NCBI GenBank assembly: GCA_900769785.1
Contig: CAAGHV010000215.1
Span: 1-8,365, forward strand
DNA length: 8,365 nt
Reading direction: 5' to 3'
DNA from: Bacteroidales bacterium
Lineage (GTDB): Bacteria > Bacteroidota > Bacteroidia > Bacteroidales > P3
The notes beneath the pieces are model-generated. The model was given only the letters and a program-made list of their open reading frames with translations, made no database searches and was not told the origin of the DNA. The position numbers and the translations under genes are program-made. Of this stretch, positions 5,863 to 8,365 are shown piece by piece (the first letter of the stretch is position 1; each line of letters starts with the position of its first letter).

Positions 5863-6945
5863 TTACCTAAGTGATATACCATAAGTCCATTCGATAAACT
5901 CGGCATTGGCTGCATGTGCCTTGATGGACACCCCTATGTATTGGCTTTGCGAGTGTCCCAGATAGTAGAACAACCCTGCCCGCTCGTAGAAAGGCATACG
6001 CTGATGCCGGCCGTTTATGATATAGGCTCCCAGCCCTACACGCAAAGCCACCCTACCCCACAGGCACTCGAAGTTGGCCACCACACCTTGCGAAAAACAG
6101 TCGGGCAGTCCGGCATCGGTATACCAGGGAGTAGAAGCAATGGTGCCATTGTACATAAAATCGTAGCCCACACCGTAGGCAAAGCAGGGATGGAACCGAC
6201 GGCTATAGGCAATAGACAGAGAGGAAGCAAAGTAATGCTCCATAGTGTGTTTAGACTCGGTAATACCCGGCGAAAAGGATATATTTACAGCATCGGCCTT
6301 AAGTTCGGGCTTGGCCTCAGGCAATACATCGTGCTTATAACCATCAAAATAGTATTCGGCACCAACCTCCAGTTGAACAAAGTTCAAGCCAAAATTGGGC
6401 CTGAACATTTGTCCGTTCGATGAGTGGCTGAACTTGGTGGCAGCCGTAAGAGCAAAATGCTCCGAAACAAAATAAGATGCTTGCACACCAAGGTTTATCA
6501 AAGCATTGAGGTGCGAACCTATATAGCTATTGTGAGGATTGGCAGTTTTGTGGTATATCTTTGAGAAATAGGACAAACCCAAACCCAAATAAACATCAAG
6601 TGATAAACGTTGAGTCTTATAGACCGAAGGCCGTATAAAAAATAACACCCCCAATTTGTTGCCCGTAACTGAATTATTGATATAGTCGTACGAAAGCTCC
6701 AACCCAAACGAAGGATTTTTCCAATAAGTGTGCCAATAGTCGTTGTCGCAGTAGTTGTTGCCGATATAAAACGAAAAGCCATAGGTAGAGGAATTGATAT
6801 AGGCACGCGACTCGGCATTGTTGCACAAAACATGCCCATAGCGGACATCGGCACCTGCAAAACGACTTTGAGCCTCAAGCCGTCCAACCATTGCAACACA
6901 AACGGCAAGGCATACCATCATTCGTATATTTGATAACATTTTCAT
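5863..6945 (-). CDS. PagL-like outer-membrane beta-barrel (acyloxyacyl hydrolase family)
   Basis: From the ATG at 6945 this encodes 360 residues. The frame extends to a TTG at 6975, but the ATG gives a proper signal peptide: Lys and Arg in the n-region, a hydrophobic stretch near residues 9-21, and cleavage probably after 'LEA' at 23-25. The rest alternates polar and aromatic residues as in beta-barrels. 'FSHSSNG' at 172-178 and 'RPNFGLN' at 182-188, followed by 'LEVGAEYYF', match the active-site region of PagL lipid A 3-O-deacylases (PxxL-type, acyloxyacyl hydrolase family). His174 and Ser176 align with catalytic His126 and Ser128 of Pseudomonas PagL, but the Glu140 position is Asn188. A second barrel-like half (about 220-360) makes it much longer than PagL itself. 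It probably sits in the outer membrane. Deacylase activity is plausible but unproven. Confidence 0.72.
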   Translation of the reverse strand: MKMLSNIRMMVCLAVCVAMVGRLEAQSRFAGADVRYGHVLCNNAESRAYINSSTYGFSFYIGNNYCDNDYWHTYWKNPSFGLELSYDYINNSVTGNKLGVLFFIRPSVYKTQRLSLDVYLGLGLSYFSKIYHKTANPHNSYIGSHLNALINLGVQASYFVSEHFALTAATKFSHSSNGQMFRPNFGLNFVQLEVGAEYYFDGYKHDVLPEAKPELKADAVNISFSPGITESKHTMEHYFASSLSIAYSRRFHPCFAYGVGYDFMYNGTIASTPWYTDAGLPDCFSQGVVANFECLWGRVALRVGLGAYIINGRHQRMPFYERAGLFYYLGHSQSQYIGVSIKAHAANAEFIEWTYGISLR

Positions 6946-7038
6946 ATTATTTGAGCAAATTTTATGGTTAAACAATCGGCATAGTCATATTTCTTCGTTT
7001 ACCGACAAATATTGGCTAAATAGTAAAGAGTAATAACG

Positions 7039-7046
7039 CAAACATA
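7039..7046 (-). promoter_or_regulatory. candidate -7 element for the PagL-like gene
   Basis: On the minus strand TATGTTTG fits the Bacteroidetes -7 form TAnnTTTG and lies 93 nt upstream of the ATG at 6945. A TTTG occurs upstream at a 24 nt gap (7074-7071), longer than the usual 19-21 nt. At 19 nt there is only GTTC. This is weak support. No matching element was found for the divergent plus-strand gene in the same AT-rich intergenic stretch (6946-7146). Confidence 0.35.
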
Positions 7047-7146
7047 GGAATCATATTATCTAATCGAACCCAAATAATAAAATAATAATACAATATAACA
7101 AGCCAATTTCCGTTAATTAAAACAAACTCATAAACATTTACAAGCA

Positions 7147-7644
7147 ATGAAACATATTAAACAGACACTATCACTTATAGGCGCAGCAATAATGCTTAGC
7201 TCGTGCGACCCCGCACATTACAACGACTTATACTTCGACAACCAAAGCGGATACGATATAATATTTGAATATTCGGGTATATATACATATTATAACGAAG
7301 ATGGACGCAGATGCCAAGGAGCGCAACCGGTGCCAAATGGCGAAAAAACACTTATGCTTGAAGATGGGGGAATAGGTTGTAGTGGCGAAAGAGACGACAA
7401 AACAGATATGTTTGACTGGCTATATGGCGATAGCGTATGCTTTGTCATAGACAGCATACACCGTATTTCGTACTACTCATACGACACGCTTTCGGAAGAC
7501 AGCCCCTACAACTTCAACTCACCACACTATCAACATACATATATCGACCCCAATCCCGGAAACGGTTGTGATGCAGCAAAATCAAGCCACACCTATACCA
7601 TTACCGAAGAGCAGATAAAAAACAGATTTGAAACACAGCCATAA
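7147..7644 (+). CDS. putative lipoprotein of unknown function
   Basis: This encodes 165 residues from the ATG at 7147. A lipoprotein signal peptide is clear: two Lys in the n-region, hydrophobic residues 8-16, and the lipobox 'LSSC' at 17-20 with Cys20 as the acylated residue. The mature protein begins 'CDPAHYNDLYFDNQSGYDI', a style common among Bacteroidales lipoproteins whose first strand reads as an 'asparagine-rich plus YDI' beta-strand. The body is rich in Tyr, Asp and Ser and includes four further cysteines (Cys56, Cys79, Cys98, Cys141) that could form disulfides. I do not recognise a domain. The next gene begins within a few bases of its stop, so the two are probably coexpressed. The anchoring membrane cannot be decided from the sequence: the Asp after Cys is not decisive in this phylum. 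Confidence 0.8.
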   Translation: MKHIKQTLSLIGAAIMLSSCDPAHYNDLYFDNQSGYDIIFEYSGIYTYYNEDGRRCQGAQPVPNGEKTLMLEDGGIGCSGERDDKTDMFDWLYGDSVCFVIDSIHRISYYSYDTLSEDSPYNFNSPHYQHTYIDPNPGNGCDAAKSSHTYTITEEQIKNRFETQP

Positions 7645-7649
7645 AGAAA

Positions 7650-8171
7650 ATGTTGATGACAACTGCCATGGCTTGCATGGTAGGGGTAAGCGCTTCGGCA
7701 CAAAGCACATCATCTATTGACTGCTTGCTTGACACGTGCATCAGGCGAACAGTAATAGATTATTTTGATTATTGGGCGCCTCTGTATCCAAATAGCATAC
7801 CAAAACGATACATTACGTTTTTTACTGATACCGCGATAAAAAATATTCCCGATTCGATATACGGAATACCTACCAAAATTATTCCCTATAAGAAATTAAA
7901 GAACCTTAAATACCGCAAATTTTTGAAGGAAAGAATTTATAGAATAGTCATTAACACCATAGCCCCCGATACTATAGATATCAATTTGATAATATTTAGT
8001 AGTATCAAATTTAAATGGGGAAAAGTATATGGTGAAATAGAATGTGGCGGTACAATGGGATATATCCCCGATGGTCGTTTTATTTTTAATCCTACATCAA
8101 AGCAGTGGGAATACTATACCTATGAATATATCTATAATAAAAAAGAAAAGGAGTTCAATAATTCATTATAG
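7650..8171 (+). CDS. putative secreted protein of unknown function
   Basis: This encodes 173 residues from the ATG at 7650. The N-terminus 'MLMTTAMACMVGVSASAQS' is a signal peptide, with cleavage expected after 'ASA' or 'SAQ' near residues 15-18, but it lacks the usual positive charge. The preceding in-frame codons are ATA AAG AAA (7641-7649). A start at ATA 7641 would give 'MKKMLMTTAMACM', a textbook n-region, overlapping the TAA of the lipoprotein gene. The mature part has two early cysteines ('DCLLDTC'), a Lys-rich middle ('YKKLKNLKYRKFLKERIYR'), a beta-rich end ('GYIPDGRFIFNPTSKQWEYYTYEY') and a Lys/Glu/Asn tail. It uses more ATA and AAA codons than its neighbours. I recognise no family. 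It is convergent with the rRNA operon to the right, and 8172-8255 holds nothing I can call. Confidence 0.72.
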   Translation: MLMTTAMACMVGVSASAQSTSSIDCLLDTCIRRTVIDYFDYWAPLYPNSIPKRYITFFTDTAIKNIPDSIYGIPTKIIPYKKLKNLKYRKFLKERIYRIVINTIAPDTIDINLIIFSSIKFKWGKVYGEIECGGTMGYIPDGRFIFNPTSKQWEYYTYEYIYNKKEKEFNNSL

Positions 8172-8255
8172 TAAAAACACAACAATAAATACAAATAAGC
8201 TTGTTAGGTAATAGCGTATATGATAGAAATCATACGAATAAATTATTTATACAAT

Positions 8256-8284
8256 AAAAAAGGGAACCCGATTGGATTCCCTTT
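8256..8284 (-). terminator. intrinsic terminator of the rRNA operon
   Basis: On the minus strand AAAGGGAA (8284-8277) pairs with TTCCCTTT (8266-8259). The inner part adds CC/GG across one mismatch around a GATT-complement loop, and a run of T follows (positions 8261-8256 are A on the plus strand). It begins 10 nt past the 3' end of the 5S gene. There is no T-run on the plus strand, so it acts in the minus direction only. Confidence 0.85.
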
Positions 8285-8293
8285 GAAAAAGAT

Positions 8294-8365
8294 TGGCGGC
8301 TACCTACTTTTCCACAAACTAGTGCAGTATCATCGGCGATAAAGGGCTTAACTTCTCTGTTCGGA
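8294..8365 (-). rRNA. rrf: 5S ribosomal RNA, 3' part (runs off the window)
   Basis: The reverse complement begins TCCGAACAGAGAAGTTAAGC, the conserved loop B/helix III region of bacterial 5S rRNA. It continues with CGCCGATGATACTGC and GAAAAGTAGGT and ends GCCGCCAA. About 72 nt are present, and roughly 40 nt of the 5' end lie beyond the window. The gene is the last member of an rRNA operon transcribed leftward, with the terminator immediately after it. The 3' boundary is uncertain by a few bases. Confidence 0.95.

Noticed and set aside
6036..6908. Long open frames overlapping the PagL-like gene in other frames and on the opposite strand.
   Set aside because: They lie fully inside a gene with a good signal peptide and family motifs, and have no coherent domain or start context of their own.
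8214..8236. Small hairpin TATGAT-AGAA-ATCATA downstream of the secreted-protein gene as its terminator.
   Set aside because: The stem is six AT-rich pairs and no T-run follows on the plus strand, so support is too weak.

Overview
The window looks like chromosomal DNA from a member of the Bacteroidota, most likely order Bacteroidales. The reasons are AT-rich DNA with heavy use of ATA and TAT codons, no convincing Shine-Dalgarno sites, sites matching the Bacteroidetes promoter form (TTTG, about 19-21 nt, TAnnTTTG), a DUF3109-type cysteine-rich protein, and secreted or lipoprotein genes of the type common in this group. I cannot name the genus from the sequence alone.

Left part (1-5258), all on the minus strand and so transcribed right to left: adk (adenylate kinase), obgE (ribosome-assembly GTPase), a PAP2-family membrane phosphatase, a D-2-hydroxyacid/phosphoglycerate dehydrogenase-like enzyme and a DUF3109 protein. 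Gaps are 9 nt, a 20 nt overlap, 59 nt and 8 nt, so this is probably one operon. It is followed by trpS, which has its own excellent promoter match, and by the 5' end of an S41 (C-terminal processing) peptidase gene cut by the window edge. These are mainly housekeeping genes.

Middle part (5259-5862): the adk leader and promoter, then a gene-free stretch holding the most unusual object here. It is a ~367 bp array (5466-5832) of 21-22 bp units arranged as a nested mirror. The left units carry CAACACCCATAT-like cores and the right units carry the reverse complement in mirrored order. The centre consists of three perfectly spaced hairpins (17 bp arms, 4 nt loops, 4 nt spacers). Their 4-bp boxes differ from hairpin to hairpin but stay complementary within each one. 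I do not recognise this as a named element.

Right part (5863-8365): a minus-strand outer-membrane beta-barrel resembling PagL-type lipid A deacylases (acyloxyacyl hydrolase family), with the expected catalytic Glu replaced by Asn. It is divergent from two plus-strand genes of unknown function, a lipoprotein and a secreted protein. The second of these may have lost its ATG start to ATA. The window ends in the 3' part of a minus-strand 5S rRNA gene with its intrinsic terminator, so an rRNA operon converges on the two plus-strand genes from the right.

Functionally, the PAP2 phosphatase and the PagL-like barrel could both act on lipid A or other envelope lipids, but that link is only inference. 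The rest of the left operon serves nucleotide balance, ribosome maturation and translation.
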